A DNA stretch of 64,000 bases from a bacterium HR28 (GCA_002898255.1 BEIE01000001.1:124001-188000), one strand, 5' to 3'; positions 27,036 to 37,599 are shown, counted from the first letter of the stretch. The notes: generated from the letters alone by a model not told the origin. Made by a program: numbers and translations.

Positions 27036-28291
27036 GCAGGGCCGGGGCGCGGTTGTTCGGTCGGCGGCGGCAATGGGTTTGTGAGGCAGGGACCGCGGGA
27101 CGTCCCAGACGATGGGCACGTGTCTCCAGCCGCGTTTGGGGTTGCGGGCGCACGAAAGGCGCGCCGACGCGTGACCGCCGGCGCTACGAATGGCGCCTCC
27201 ATACTGGCATGCGGGCGCAAAATGGTCCGCACGACTGATGCTGGCACAACGCACCACCCAACGCAGGAAGAAATCGCGCCGCCGCGGGGGCTGCGCCGTG
27301 GCGCGTCAGCGAGCGCGCGTGCTCGCCTCGGCCGGTTCATGGCAGGCCGGGGATCGCGAGGGGACGTGCGCCAGCAGTTAACGTCGCACCACACGGCCGC
27401 ATCGGGTGCCCGCCGTACGGCCACCGGGGATACGCGCCGACAGCTCCCAACGAACCGCCCGTCCGCCGTGCGGCACAGACCGCGCGTCTCCTGCGCCACG
27501 AGCCCGACCATCAGACCGCCGCCGTGGCCCCCGCGACGCACCACGCCCTGCGGGTGTCATCGATGGCACACCCGCCCTGGCGCAACAGGCTGAGCACGCC
27601 TATGCTCCAGCTGCGGCGTGGGTCCGCCTGCAAGGACACGAGGTCTGCTGGGCGCCATGCCGCCCACTGCACAGTCGCCCTAGTCGAGGGGACCGCTGCC
27701 CGGCGCACATGCGCGAAACAGACCGCGGCCGCAGGCACACCGCCAGACAACAGGAGAACCCGCAGCCCCTGGCTCAGCTGGAGAGCGCACTCCCATGGAG
27801 CCTACTGCTGCGGGCTTCGCCAAGGGACGCCTACGCCGCGTAGCACGCCAGCCCCCGCGGGAGCCCCGCCCCGGCCACAGACAGCGCCAATGGCGGCCCG
27901 GCCCACCGCGCCCGAGCGGCCACCGTGCCACACCTGCCGTCAGCACCCACCGGCAGCTGCGACCTATCGGCCGCCAGAGCGAGCGTCCGGCCCCTTTCCC
28001 CGGGCACATGCACGGCGCGCCGGTGCGCGTCGGTCGCCCTGCATCGCAGGAGCTGGCCCAGCCACACACTACGCCCTCACCCTTCCGACTAGGCCAAGAG
28101 GCAACACGGAGGTCACCTAGGCACTCGCCACCGGAGCTACCTCAGCAGCACCCACGCGACTCGCCGCCTTCGACCGCGAGGCTGCTGGAGTGACGCGCAA
28201 ACACCTGTGGCACCGGCCGGCAGTGGGCTCCCGGGTGGACGGCGCATCGTGTCCGGACAGGGCGGAGCCTGCCTTCGCCCATGAAGTCAGC
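27036..28291. other. Non-coding GC-rich stretch
   Basis: 1.25 kb with no supported gene on either strand. The frames are open by GC bias only. No repeat of type A is present here. Confidence 0.5.
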
Positions 28292-28314
28292 GGTCCTAGG
28301 GGCAGCCTAGGACC
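28292..28314. repeat. Perfect 9-bp inverted repeat upstream of the FPETG protein gene
   Basis: GGTCCTAGG (28292-28300), loop GGCAG, CCTAGGACC (28306-28314). It lies 30 nt before the promoter, so it could be an operator or the terminator of an upstream transcript. Confidence 0.6.
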
Positions 28315-28344
28315 TTCGGGCTAGGGAAATGTACGGACATGCAA

Positions 28345-28374
28345 TTGACTCGGCATCTGGCTCGTTGGTATAAG
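28345..28374 (+). promoter_or_regulatory. Promoter of the FPETG-domain secreted protein
   Basis: TTGACT (28345-28350), an 18-bp spacer and TATAAG (28369-28374). The leader of about 90 nt ends in a strong Shine-Dalgarno GGAGGT (28461-28466) before ATG 28473. Confidence 0.65.
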
Positions 28375-28472
28375 GTAGGCAAGGATCCATTTCCGTCGCC
28401 TCCGCAGGGTCTCGCGCGGGGCCAATCCTGCGCATGGAGACGGAAAACAATCTATCGTAAGGAGGTGCGGAT

Positions 28473-29906
28473 ATGCGTGTCTTACGATGGTTGCGCCAAA
28501 GCGGGGAACGAACCCGCTGGCAGCTGGGTCCTCGGGCTGTCGCCGTGCTTGTGGCGCTAGCGTTCGTGGTTGGTGTAGGACTGCCTACACTGGCGCAACA
28601 ATGGGTTGGAGCGGGGCACCGGATGCCGAATGCACCTCCAAGCTGGGCAGTTGCGCCGGCAGCACCCAAGCCCGGTTGCCGTTACTTCCCAGAGACACAG
28701 CACAACCTATGCGGCGGCTTTTTGCAGTACTGGGAGAGGTACGGGGGCCTCCTTGTGTTTGGTTACCCGCTCACCGAAGAATATTTCGCGCCAGAGTTGG
28801 GCCACGCAGGACACAACGGCGTTGTCACCCAGTGGTTTGAGCGAGCCCGTTTTGAGTGGCATCCCGGCGAGATTCCAGATCGCTATGATGTGCTCCAAGG
28901 CCACGTTGGCCGCGAGATCCTGGCCATGCTTACGGCCCCAACACCGACCCCAACACCCACACCGACTCCGACGCCGACGCCAACGGCCACACCGACACCC
29001 ACGCCAACCCCGACGCCGACGCCGGTGCCACCGACGGGAGTGCTGCGGATCACGGACGGCGGACTTAATCCGGTGATCGGTCCGAAGCTCAGCGGTGAAG
29101 CGTACGTTGTACCGATCCGCGACGCTACCGGCAGCTTGATTACCGATGCTTCAGCGTACTTTGCGGCTCGCACGCTTCTCATTACCTGTGATACCAATCA
29201 ACCGGCTGGCACGCCGGTGCGGCTAGTCGAATACGAGGAGGTGAATGGCGGCGCCAACACTGGCGACATCCTGAAGTTGATCTTCCCGACGCCAATTTCG
29301 CTCGGTAACAACAACTCATATGTGAACGGTAATGTGAATTTCAACGGTGACTTTAGCGCCACTGCGACACTAACGCCGACCAACGCCGATGACGGCGACG
29401 TCTTGCGGATTGAGTGCTGGGTGGACGGCTTCGCCGGCCTCCAAAAGGTGACCGAGGTTCGTATCTTCTTCGCAAAGCTCACCTTGACGTTGCAAGACGA
29501 CGGCACCGCCAATAACGCCAAGGTGCGGGCTGCTGCTCCGGATGGCCCGAACGCCGATGGCCGCCTCGTCGCCCGCGTCCTGCGCGGTACCACGGGGATC
29601 AACAGCGTGCCCGTGATTTTGGAAAGCCGGAACCTTGAGACTGCGGCTGTGGATGACTACATCTTCTCGAATAGCGCCGCACCCGCGTGCAACAGCATGA
29701 CCAACGTCCAAGTTTCCGGCACAACCTCCACCGTTGGCCCAGGCGCCGGCACTGTCCAGCAGGATGTGTACTGGCAGTGTGATGACGGCGACGTTCCGAA
29801 TCCGGTTCCCGAAGCCGGTGTCTTCCGCGTCTACTGGGACGCGAATCAAGACGGCGTTGCTAACGACCCATACGTGGAGGTGCAGCAGACTAACCAGATC
29901 TCCTAG
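28473..29906 (+). CDS. Secreted FPETG-domain protein with Thr/Pro linker and beta-rich C-terminus
   Basis: A 477-aa exported protein. The signal segment is AVAVLVALAFVVGVGLPTLA. Residues about 65-150 form the domain seen in many Chloroflexota exported proteins: CRYFPETQHNLCGGFLQYW, then GGLLVFGYPLTEEYF, TQWFERARFEWHPGE and [22 protein letters not shown] linker of about 40 residues follows. The C-terminal 290 residues are beta-strand rich, with Asp/Asn loops such as YWDANQDGVANDP resembling EF-hand-like calcium loops. The strong promoter, Shine-Dalgarno and terminator indicate an abundant monocistronic product. A role in the cell surface or adhesion is inference; there is no catalytic motif. 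Confidence 0.88.
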   Translation: MRVLRWLRQSGERTRWQLGPRAVAVLVALAFVVGVGLPTLAQQWVGAGHRMPNAPPSWAVAPAAPKPGCRYFPETQHNLCGGFLQYWERYGGLLVFGYPLTEEYFAPELGHAGHNGVVTQWFERARFEWHPGEIPDRYDVLQGHVGREILAMLTAPTPTPTPTPTPTPTPTATPTPTPTPTPTPVPPTGVLRITDGGLNPVIGPKLSGEAYVVPIRDATGSLITDASAYFAARTLLITCDTNQPAGTPVRLVEYEEVNGGANTGDILKLIFPTPISLGNNNSYVNGNVNFNGDFSATATLTPTNADDGDVLRIECWVDGFAGLQKVTEVRIFFAKLTLTLQDDGTANNAKVRAAAPDGPNADGRLVARVLRGTTGINSVPVILESRNLETAAVDDYIFSNSAAPACNSMTNVQVSGTTSTVGPGAGTVQQDVYWQCDDGDVPNPVPEAGVFRVYWDANQDGVANDPYVEVQQTNQIS

Positions 29907-29930
29907 TAGCGCAAGGGCTCGGTAGACTAC

Positions 29931-29957
29931 GGGGCCGGTCGGCTGACCGGCCCCTTT
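29931..29957 (+). terminator. Strong rho-independent terminator
   Basis: GGGGCCGGTC (29931-29940), loop GGCT, GACCGGCCCC (29945-29954), then TTTCTCGTT: a perfect 10-bp stem with a T-tract. It closes the secreted-protein gene and separates it from the convergent phage module. Confidence 0.9.
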
Positions 29958-29966
29958 CTCGTTGTC

Positions 29967-31769
29967 TCACCCCACCTCCACCAACTCCACCTCCACTCGC
30001 CGCGCGTGGCGCACGTCGACCCCCTCCCAGCGCTCGCTTAGCCCCACCACCTGCACCAGCCGCTCTTCGCCGGCCACGGCATCGACGTCACGGAACGACA
30101 CTACTGCCCCGCCCTGCCACAGCGCCCACAGCTGGCCGGCCACGTCACCCGGCTCCCGCGTGTCCGCTGCTCCACTCTCCCACGGCAGGAGCGGCGCCAG
30201 CTGCACCGCAAACTGCCAGCGTCGCCGCGGGAGCCACACCCCTTCGCTCGCCTGGCCGCCACTCGCCTCGGCCGCACCAGCGTTCCCCAGCGCCCACAAC
30301 CCCACCACCGCCGGCGACCAGCTCGTCACCCCGCTCACCTCGACACGCACCTGGAGCGAGGCCGCCTCCAGCGGCACAGCAAAGCGCTCCTCGAGCACCA
30401 CAAAGCCGCTCGCCGCCCCACCGCCCACCGCTCGCCAGCTGCCCACGCTCCAGCTCGTCCCGGCGTCAGTACTCCACCCCAGCCGCGCCTGCACCGCGCT
30501 TGTCCCACCGTCGCCCAGCCACGTCAGCGCGGCACCCACACCCAGCCAAGGCACCCGCGCCGCCGGAAGCGCCGTAGCCAAGCCACTCGTGACGCTGTAA
30601 CCACTGCGCAGCCCCGGAAAGCCCGGCCGCGAGACCGCCTGGCCGATCGCCAGCCCAGCTGTGCCGACGCGGCTCAGGAGCAGGTCAGCATCCGGGTGCC
30701 GCCCGCCGATGGCCACCGGATAGGCGTAACCGTCGTCGCTCCACTCCTCGACCAGGTACCACGTCTCCTCAGGCCTCTTCCCCATGACCAGCCCCTGCAC
30801 CGTGGCCAGCGTGCCGGGCGTCGTCCAGAGTTGCCAGCGCCCGCTCTGCGCATCCTGCAGGACCACCCACAAGAAGCCGCCAGCACTCACCGCACCGCGC
30901 GTCGCCAGGCCCCGCGGCCCGGTCGGCATCCAGCCACGCACCGTCCCCACCGTGTCAGCCCGATGCACCTGCCCGGCCAGCCAGGTGTAGAGCGCCGTGC
31001 CGTGCCCAACAAGAAATGCGCCGTCGTCGTCAGCCAAAAGCGGGGAAAACGTGAACCAGAGCTCCGTAGTCGTCCCCTTCACCCGCCACAAAGCGGTACG
31101 GGTCAGCGCCCAGACAAACCCGGCGTGGCTGGCCACGCGCCGGACCGGCGCATCGAGGAGGAGCGTGGTCGAGCTCGTCGCCGCCGTGTAGCGCAGCAGC
31201 CGGTCGTCCTGCCCGGCCGCCGTCGGCACCAGATACCCCGCCTGACCGTCGGTCGCGATCAGCTTGGCCGTGTTCTGGTAAAAGCCGGTGGTGTAGGTAT
31301 TGGCCACCAGGTCGATGGCTGAGACCTGCGCTGCCGTCCCATGGGCCAGGAGGAGTCGAGTGCCCATCTGGCAGGCGTCGACCACCGTTGCGGCAAGTGT
31401 CCGCACTTCGGTCAGCCCGCTGTAGGCGCTCCCGGCGGTGCCAGCGAGCCGCCACTGGCGGTTCCCGGCCACCACGTGCACCTCCGGCGCCGCGGTCCCG
31501 CTCCAGGCCGGACCCCCGACCGGCCAATTGGCCGGCGCACTCACAGTCAGGAGGCGCGGGCCAGCCCGCAGACCCTGCCCGTCCCAGACCGGAAAGGCGC
31601 CGAGCGAGGCCCAGAACCGGTCAGCCACGCGCTGCAGCGCCTGCCCCGGGCCACCGGCAAAGCCGCGCACGGCCACCCGCACTGGCCCGCTCGCCCGGCG
31701 GGCTAGTGTCTCTCGCCGGTAGGTCCCGGGCAGGACCACGAGCGGTATCCCGGCAAGTTCCACCTCCAT
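29967..31769 (-). CDS. 600-aa phage structural-type protein (tail/host-contact candidate)
   Basis: A large Gly/Ala/Trp-rich protein with no signal peptide. The middle part has repeated about 40-residue beta units (for example AAGQDDRLLRYTAATSS, VWALTRTALWRVKGTTTELW, DDDGAFLVGHGTALYTWLAG), suggesting a beta-propeller. The C-terminal third is jelly-roll-like, with paired strands. It is the last gene of the minus-strand phage cassette, where tail-tip or fibre genes are expected, and starts after GGGGAGGTGAG. I do not recognise a specific family, so the tail role is inferred from position and fold style. Confidence 0.7.
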   Translation of the reverse strand: MEVELAGIPLVVLPGTYRRETLARRASGPVRVAVRGFAGGPGQALQRVADRFWASLGAFPVWDGQGLRAGPRLLTVSAPANWPVGGPAWSGTAAPEVHVVAGNRQWRLAGTAGSAYSGLTEVRTLAATVVDACQMGTRLLLAHGTAAQVSAIDLVANTYTTGFYQNTAKLIATDGQAGYLVPTAAGQDDRLLRYTAATSSTTLLLDAPVRRVASHAGFVWALTRTALWRVKGTTTELWFTFSPLLADDDGAFLVGHGTALYTWLAGQVHRADTVGTVRGWMPTGPRGLATRGAVSAGGFLWVVLQDAQSGRWQLWTTPGTLATVQGLVMGKRPEETWYLVEEWSDDGYAYPVAIGGRHPDADLLLSRVGTAGLAIGQAVSRPGFPGLRSGYSVTSGLATALPAARVPWLGVGAALTWLGDGGTSAVQARLGWSTDAGTSWSVGSWRAVGGGAASGFVVLEERFAVPLEAASLQVRVEVSGVTSWSPAVVGLWALGNAGAAEASGGQASEGVWLPRRRWQFAVQLAPLLPWESGAADTREPGDVAGQLWALWQGGAVVSFRDVDAVAGEERLVQVVGLSERWEGVDVRHARRVEVELVEVG

Positions 31770-32423
31770 CGCTCACCTCCCCTTTCGGCAAGCGCCTCCA
31801 TGAACATCCCGGACGTAGAAGACGCCCGACCCCGCCAGGAGCCAGCTGAGGCAGCACACCAGCCGCGACCGGCGGTCGGCCACCCTGCACCGTGGTGCGC
31901 TTGCGGTGGTGGCCGACCTCGTGCCCGGCGCGAGCGCGGAGAGCAGCACCGCGCCGGAGGCGAGGTCTCCCCGTGCCCGACAAGGCGTGCGCAGCGGCAG
32001 CGCGCCGGGCGTGCCGCCCAGGCTGGGATCGGCTGCCGGTGAGGCCCACTCCCTTGGCCGCCACGCTGGCGACCACACCACGCGACACACACTCCCGCGC
32101 CACCATGCCGACCGATCCCGGGTCCAAGGAAGCGCCGACTTCCAGTCGACTGCGCAGCTCGAGCCCTGCGTCCCCCGACCACGGACAGGACCCGCCAGGC
32201 GCGCGAGTCGAGAGGGCGTCCCCTGCCCCAGAAACCATGCCTCTCTCACCACACGACCACCCCAGCGACCTGTCCTGCCGCAGCCGCCGTGCGCTGGCCA
32301 GCAGTCAGTCGTTCGCCCCGGCTCGCCGCCCCCTTGGCAGGAGCGACCCAGCTCCCGCGACGGCCCCTGCTCGTGTCCCGCGGTGACTCGTCCGACCGCG
32401 CGAGGCAGCCTGGCGTTGCTCCT
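31770..32423. other. Gap between the 600-aa gene and upstream repeats
   Basis: No supported gene. A minus-strand frame ending near 31773 has one hydrophobic stretch (LSWLLAGSGVFYV) but no conserved sequence. Confidence 0.45.
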
Positions 32424-32446
32424 CTCATAAAAGAGGACAGCAGAAG
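32424..32446. repeat. 23-nt element shared with 43606-43628
   Basis: This AT-richer element has the core CATAAAAGA with CAGCA downstream. It matches 43606-43628 at about 17 of 23 positions. Here CCTCT...AGAGG also forms a small hairpin. Both copies lie upstream of minus-strand phage-module genes. Confidence 0.4.
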
Positions 32447-32729
32447 CTGATCAAAACTGGACAACCCGACCCTGCGCAGCAGCGCTCTGCAGCATTGGCG
32501 GCGTCGCAGGCTGCGTCTCCCTTGGCACGCTGGCGCCAGGCGTTCTACCGCGAACGCTAGTCGGACGGTGCACTTCGCGGCGCGAAGCCTGGCCGGGCTT
32601 GGGCTCTCTTACCTCCTTGCCCACGGGGCCCCCTCACCTCCTTCGGCCCACTCTTCCGCAGTTACCGCCCTCACCCGCCTTCGCCCCTGGGTCCACCCTC
32701 ACCCCCTGGTCCCTCTCCCGCAGTTACCA

Positions 32730-32792
32730 CCCTCACCCCCCTTCGCCCCCCTCTCCCGCAATGTGCGGGAGAGGGGGGTTGGGGGGTGAGGG
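32730..32792. repeat. Palindromic repeat type A
   Basis: Arms of about 28-30 nt (CCCTCACCCCCC...CTCTCCCGC) surround the loop AATGT. It is preceded by several half-arm fragments from 32620. Confidence 0.88.
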
Positions 32793-32993
32793 GAGCCTAC
32801 GGGAGAGGGAAGCCTGCGGAAGCAGGGATGCGAGTGAGTGGGCCTGAGGAAGAAAGGCGGGCGGATGAGACTAGGGAAGCCTGTGAGCGACGCAGCTGCC
32901 ACTCTCTCCCCTTTAGCACCGGTAACCACGATTACTCTCTCGTCCCCTGGGACCGCCCTCACTCCCCTTCGCTCCCCTCTCCTGCAGTTACCA

Positions 32994-33371
32994 CCCTCAC
33001 CCCCCTTCGCCCCCCTCTCCCGCAAGCTGCGGGAGAGGGGGGAGCCACCCTCACCCCCTTGCCCCCTCTCCCGCACATCGCGGGAGAGGGGGTTGGGGGT
33101 GAGGGGAGCCTACGGCAGAGGGGGTTTGGGGGTGAGGGGGCAAAGGCCGCAGAGGGGCTGGGGCGAGGGGGCCTGCAGAAGAGCGGCCGGGAATGAGGGG
33201 AGCGCTGCGGGAGAGAGGCGGGGGCAAAGGCGGGCCCGGGGTGAGGGGATCTGCGAGCAAGGGAGCACAGCGGTCAGGGGGAAGCAGACGCGCGACCGGG
33301 CGGGCATGCCGACGCTACGAAACGCACCGCAGGGGTGCGGGCTGTGCTGCACCCCTGCACGCGGAGCGCCA
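32994..33371. repeat. Two palindromic type A repeats and half-arm fragments
   Basis: The first unit is 32994-33043 with loop AAGCT; the second is 33048-33105 with loop ACATC and near-perfect arms. G-rich half-arms continue to about 33290. The gap ends at the capsid gene stop. Confidence 0.85.
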
Positions 33372-34259
33372 TTAGTTGGCCGTGATCCCCTGCAGCCGCG
33401 CCACCGCCACCGTCGAGAACAACGCCAGCCCTACATACCAGCGCACCCGCCACCGCCGCGCATTCTTCGTCTCCAACGCCCCCACTTCCTCTACCGTAAT
33501 CCCGCCATTCTCTAGCCCCATGAGCCCACTCGGCCCGAACTTGACCGCGTAGATCGAGGAAAGGTTATTCCCTGTCCCTAACGTCTCGTCCTCCGGCACA
33601 AAGTCGTCAACCAAGACCGGTATCCCGTCATAGGTCACAATCCGTTGCCCAAACTGGTCTACTTCCGTCTCCAGCACGCTCCCGCTCGACCGCCGCAGCT
33701 GCGCGAGCTTGCGACGCGTCCGCTTCGCCATCAGCAGCGCGTCCGGCTTCCCTGGCTTGACGAGGTCAATCAGCTGCTCTAGCAGCTCGAGTGTCAAACT
33801 CCCCCCATTCGGCCCCGGCTGAATCGTCTGACTCGCCGGGACCAGCTTGCGTAACCCGTCGAACTGCTTGGGATTGACCGCGCTATCACCGCGGTAAAAC
33901 GCGTTTAAGAAAGCATGCGCCACCGCCTTCGCCTTCTGCTGCAGAACCACCGCCTCAAGCTGATTGGGATCCCGGTACGTCTGCAGGAGAAAATGGTCGA
34001 TGTCCGCATCCCCACCCAGAATCTTCAGACCGGTCGTCACCTGCTCGAACGTCGGAGTCGACTCGGTCCAGGTATCGCCAACATCGTAGAAGTCGGTCGC
34101 CGGAAGGGTTCCTTCGCGGTTGTACGTCAGCCCGGTGCCGACCACCTCCATGAAGGGCAGACGCTGCAACACTGGTGATTCCATCACGATCGTCTCGATC
34201 ACCCCACGCAGCAAGAGGTCGTCAGTGAGCTTCGCTGCTTCCACCTTGGTCAAGGCCAT
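33372..34259 (-). CDS. Phage major capsid protein (HK97-fold type)
   Basis: A 295-aa protein starting MALTKVEAAKLTDDLLLRG. The N-terminal helix, VLQRLPFMEVVGTGLTYNRE (the E-loop-like strand), FEQVTTGLKILGGDADIDHF and the C-terminal ARRWRVRWYVGLALF strand pattern match small HK97-fold capsid proteins of siphoviruses and podoviruses. No protease gene is nearby and there is no obvious delta domain, so assembly may use a separate scaffold. The start ATG 34259 follows AAAGGAG; a TTG two codons upstream is less likely. It lies downstream of portal and connector, the normal head-gene order. Confidence 0.8.
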   Translation of the reverse strand: MALTKVEAAKLTDDLLLRGVIETIVMESPVLQRLPFMEVVGTGLTYNREGTLPATDFYDVGDTWTESTPTFEQVTTGLKILGGDADIDHFLLQTYRDPNQLEAVVLQQKAKAVAHAFLNAFYRGDSAVNPKQFDGLRKLVPASQTIQPGPNGGSLTLELLEQLIDLVKPGKPDALLMAKRTRRKLAQLRRSSGSVLETEVDQFGQRIVTYDGIPVLVDDFVPEDETLGTGNNLSSIYAVKFGPSGLMGLENGGITVEEVGALETKNARRWRVRWYVGLALFSTVAVARLQGITAN

Positions 34260-34509
34260 CCTCAACGCTCCTTTCTCGCATCAGTTTCGATTGCCCAACA
34301 CTGCCCAACCGCGGAGGTGGCCCACCGCGGAGACAGCATCGTCTCTCCCTGCACCATCAGGGGCGCCTCTTCCCGCGCCTCGCACCAGCAGTGCTCTGGG
34401 GACGGGCAAGCCATGTTGCCGCGGTCTCCTCACTGTGCTGGCGGTCGGCCTCCGCGCCGCTCCCGACCAGCACACCACGAGGGCGCACAGGGCCGAAGCC
34501 AGCGGCGCC

Positions 34510-35058
34510 TCAGAGCGCCACCACCTGGACAGCCCGGCGCAACGCCCGTGCTGCCTCTTCTTGCGCCGCCTGCGCTGCCGCGATGGCTGCAACCAAGTGA
34601 TCGGTTGGTCCTTGCCAGCGGGCCTGCCGAACTAGCGCCTGTCGCAGAAGCTGTAGGGTGGCGACAGCCAAAACGAAGGCTGCTTCCGCCTCGCCCGCAA
34701 TGGGAAGCAGACCGCTCTCCTGGTCGGGGAGAGTCCGCTCCACCCAGCAACGGAGCTCCAGGCTCCCGACCAGCGGCTCTTCCAGGTAAAGCTGCCCGCC
34801 CCAGACGGCCCATCCGCTGAGGGGCCAACCTTGGTGAAGCACTGCCAGGACGCGGCGCACTCCACTGGGCAGCGGCAGGCGGTCGGTGCCACCAGCGTTC
34901 AGAGTCAGGCTGGCTTGGCGAGGCAACGCTGCATCTAACTGGGCCAGGGCTGCAGCGAGCGCAGCATCGAGGTCGGCATCGCTGAACGTCGCCGGGAGTG
35001 CTGTATCGCTCAGTTGGCGCCGGAGCGCCTGGCGGGCAGCAGCAAGCGTCAGCGTCAC
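34510..35058 (-). CDS. Head-tail connector-like protein
   Basis: A 182-aa protein starting at GTG 35058 after GGAGGT. The N-terminal helical part (MTLTLAAARQALRRQL, then DADLDAALAAALAQLDAAL) followed by a compact beta region (SGVRRVLAVLHQ, WAVWGGQLYLEEP) and a long C-terminal helix resembles head-completion adaptors placed between portal/capsid and tail genes. No sequence family is recognised with certainty. Its position between portal and capsid supports the call. Confidence 0.6.
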   Translation of the reverse strand: MTLTLAAARQALRRQLSDTALPATFSDADLDAALAAALAQLDAALPRQASLTLNAGGTDRLPLPSGVRRVLAVLHQGWPLSGWAVWGGQLYLEEPLVGSLELRCWVERTLPDQESGLLPIAGEAEAAFVLAVATLQLLRQALVRQARWQGPTDHLVAAIAAAQAAQEEAARALRRAVQVVAL

Positions 35059-35451
35059 GGTTTAGACCTCCGTTCTGTCCCCGGAAACGTGGCCACAGAT
35101 CTCTCAGCGGCAGCTCGGCGCGGCATGAGACAACGATGCCCCGGGCACGTCCCGGCAGCGCCGGTGAACGGGGGATCGGCGTCTGGTGGGCCTCGTAGGC
35201 GGTGGGCGCGACGCGCAGCGCCCCTCCACCGGCAACGTCTCCTCCCCCGTCGTTGTCGCGGCGCCATGCATTGCGGCTGCAGCTGCGAAGCGGGCTGGCT
35301 ACCGCCCGGACTGCGACCGTCAGTGGCGCGCCGAAGGCAGTGCGCTCTGGCCTGTGGTTGCCGTGTCACACCGGCCCCCCCTCTTTCGCAGGCTCCGGTC
35401 GCCTCCGGTCCCTCTCCCGTCTTTGCCCCCACCCCCCTAGCCTCTAGGCTC

Positions 35452-35560
35452 CCCTCACCCCCCCAACCCCCCCTCTCCCGCGATGTGCGGGAGAGGGGGG
35501 CGAACGGGGGTGAGGGCGGTCCCCCTCTCCCGCTCCGTGCGTGAGAGGGGGCCAGGGATG
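35452..35560. repeat. Palindromic type A repeats in the connector-portal gap
   Basis: The long unit has arms at 35452-35481 and 35487-35516 with loop GATGT; a short imperfect unit follows. The whole gap 35059-35972 contains no supported gene, only further half-arms to about 35700. Confidence 0.85.
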
Positions 35561-35972
35561 AGGGCGGTCACTGCGGGAGAAGGGGTGAGAGTGGTCCCGC
35601 GGGCAAGGGTGGTGAGGGCAGTCCCGGTGGGCGAGGGGATAAGGGTGGTCCCGCAGGCACGGGCTGTGAGGACGGTACCGGGATCAGGGGGTGAGGGTGA
35701 TCCGGAACTCTAGCCTGAGAGTGATGCCGGAGCTCAGCGGATGAGTGCGGTAAACCCAGGAGAGCGGCGCCAAAGTGGGAGAGATCGCCAGCGGGTGCGG
35801 GCAGCGGTTCCACCCAGACCACCGGCTAGCCGCGAGCACACCGTCATCTCGTCCATCCCGCCGGCAGGGCACGATGCGTCGCGGCCTGCCACCCTGCCCC
35901 GCACGGTCACCCGTCCCCCTCGCGCACCAGCGAACTCGCGACCCTGCACCACACGCCGACCCACCCCAACGA

Positions 35973-37358
35973 TTACCGCGACGTCGGCGGCAAGCCGCCG
36001 GACCCGCTGTCACCCTCGTGCTGGTCTTGCACCCCCTGCGATGTCGCGCTGCGCAACGCTCGTCCCCCGCGGGTCTCCTCCATGAAGGACCGCTCCTGCT
36101 GCACCCGTCCCAGCTCAGCCTCCGGATCAAGCGAGCCCAGCTCACGCGCAGCAGTCAGGCGCGAACGGATACCGGCACCGACAAGCGCCACCTGGATCCG
36201 TGCCGCCCGCTCCTCATCGACCGGGAGCGTGGGGCCCCAAATCAGCTCGACCGCACGGGCACCGGCCAGATCGACACCGCCGAAGCGCTCAACGAGATCG
36301 AGCACCCGCCAGGTCCGCTGGCGCAGGGCGCGCTCCCAGGCCCGTCGCTTGCGTTCGACCTTGTGCACGAGCGGCTGGAGCTCGAGCTCCAACGCCGCGC
36401 CCGAAAGGTCGCGCCCGTGGTCGCCAAAGGCGGCCCGCGGCACCTCAGCCAAGTCATGCAAGACCTGGAAGAGCAGGCGCACGTACTCCAAGTGCAGGGC
36501 AACCCCACCGCCACTCAGCATGTCGAGGAGGTAGGCGCGGCTTCCCTCTGGGAGTTCCCAAATCGCCCCTTCCTCTGCTCGAATCCCTTCGCTCGCCGTG
36601 ACGTTCTCCAGGACGACGATCGGGTTCCCGCTCACCTGCAGGATGCGGGAGAGCACCGTCATCCGCCGGTTGATCTCCCGGCAGACGTCGAGCAGATCGG
36701 CCAGGTCGCTCTCGCCCCAGACGTCCCCCGGAATCGGCGTGTTCGGCAGGAGCACGTATGGGATCCACCCGTACGGGTTGCGTCCCTCGTGGACCAGCTG
36801 CTCACCGACCAGGAGGCGATATCGCTCGGCCGTCCACTCCTCCCGCACCGTCACCCAGCCGTCAGGGCCGAGCAGAGGGAGTTTGCGCCCAAAGACCTGC
36901 TCGACCGCCCCCACGGTCAGCGGGTACGTGTGGGCCACGGCCACCACCTCGCGCTGGTCATCCGGGCGGGTTGCGACGACGAGCTGCGCCGGGTCGACCG
37001 TGGTCAATCGCGGGCGGCGACGTTCCCGATCCCACGTGACCTTAAAAGCAGCGTCACCGAGTACTGCTGCATCGAGCGCGGCTACATAGTCGAGGCCGTG
37101 CCAGTCGTCTTCGCTTGCCAGTTGGGCCAGGTAGCGCTCGGCGGCAGCTGAATCAGGCACGCTGTAGCGCACTGGCCGGCTAAAAAGGACACTGGTCACC
37201 TTGCGGACGAGCGCACGGGCGTAGTTGAGCACCAGGCGCGTTTCGCCGGGGCGAGCGCGATCAGGCCACTGCCGACCCTCCCAAAAGGCGAGATATTCAC
37301 GATAGCGGGCCCAACGGGCCCGATCAGCCGCGCTCGGTTCCAGGGGCACTGGGTCCAT
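35973..37358 (-). CDS. Phage portal protein (SPP1 gp6-like)
   Basis: A 461-aa portal. It has a charged N-terminus with RYREYLAFWEGRQWP, the wing-type region RLVLNYARALVRKVTSVLFS, a core with AVLGDAAFKVTWDRERRRPR and VDPAQLVVATRPDDQREVVA, and the long stem helix DLADLLDVCREINRRMTVLS followed by RILQVSGNPIVVLENV. These are characteristic of Gp6-type portals, which form the dodecameric DNA gate at a capsid vertex. Length and domain order are normal. A good Shine-Dalgarno (GGGAGGAG) precedes ATG 37358. Confidence 0.88.
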   Translation of the reverse strand: MDPVPLEPSAADRARWARYREYLAFWEGRQWPDRARPGETRLVLNYARALVRKVTSVLFSRPVRYSVPDSAAAERYLAQLASEDDWHGLDYVAALDAAVLGDAAFKVTWDRERRRPRLTTVDPAQLVVATRPDDQREVVAVAHTYPLTVGAVEQVFGRKLPLLGPDGWVTVREEWTAERYRLLVGEQLVHEGRNPYGWIPYVLLPNTPIPGDVWGESDLADLLDVCREINRRMTVLSRILQVSGNPIVVLENVTASEGIRAEEGAIWELPEGSRAYLLDMLSGGGVALHLEYVRLLFQVLHDLAEVPRAAFGDHGRDLSGAALELELQPLVHKVERKRRAWERALRQRTWRVLDLVERFGGVDLAGARAVELIWGPTLPVDEERAARIQVALVGAGIRSRLTAARELGSLDPEAELGRVQQERSFMEETRGGRALRSATSQGVQDQHEGDSGSGGLPPTSR

Positions 37359-37599
37359 CAGCGTCTCCTCCCTTCGGAGATCCGGTCAACTGGCATGGGT
37401 CGCACGCGATGCCGCCGCGGCGCCCTCTCCGGGAAATTCCTTCTCAGCCGGCTGCCATTCGGATCCCGCCCGGCGCGACCGGGATAGCGACAGCAGGCAA
37501 CGCCGCAACCTGGTCGTCGCGATACCGCCCCGCCCCAGAAACTCATCTGCAGGCACCACTCTCAGCCCCTCACCCACAGGGCCACCCCCCCACCCCTGT

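Noticed and set aside
25979-27544. Minus-strand frames of 178-325 codons over the right inverted-repeat arm
   Set aside because: They translate type A and B repeats and the antisense of the sigma gene; similar peptides appear from the left arm because the DNA is repeated, not because of protein conservation.
31773-32252. Minus-strand frame upstream of the 600-aa gene with one hydrophobic stretch
   Set aside because: No ribosome site, no conserved motif, and composition like the neighbouring gaps.
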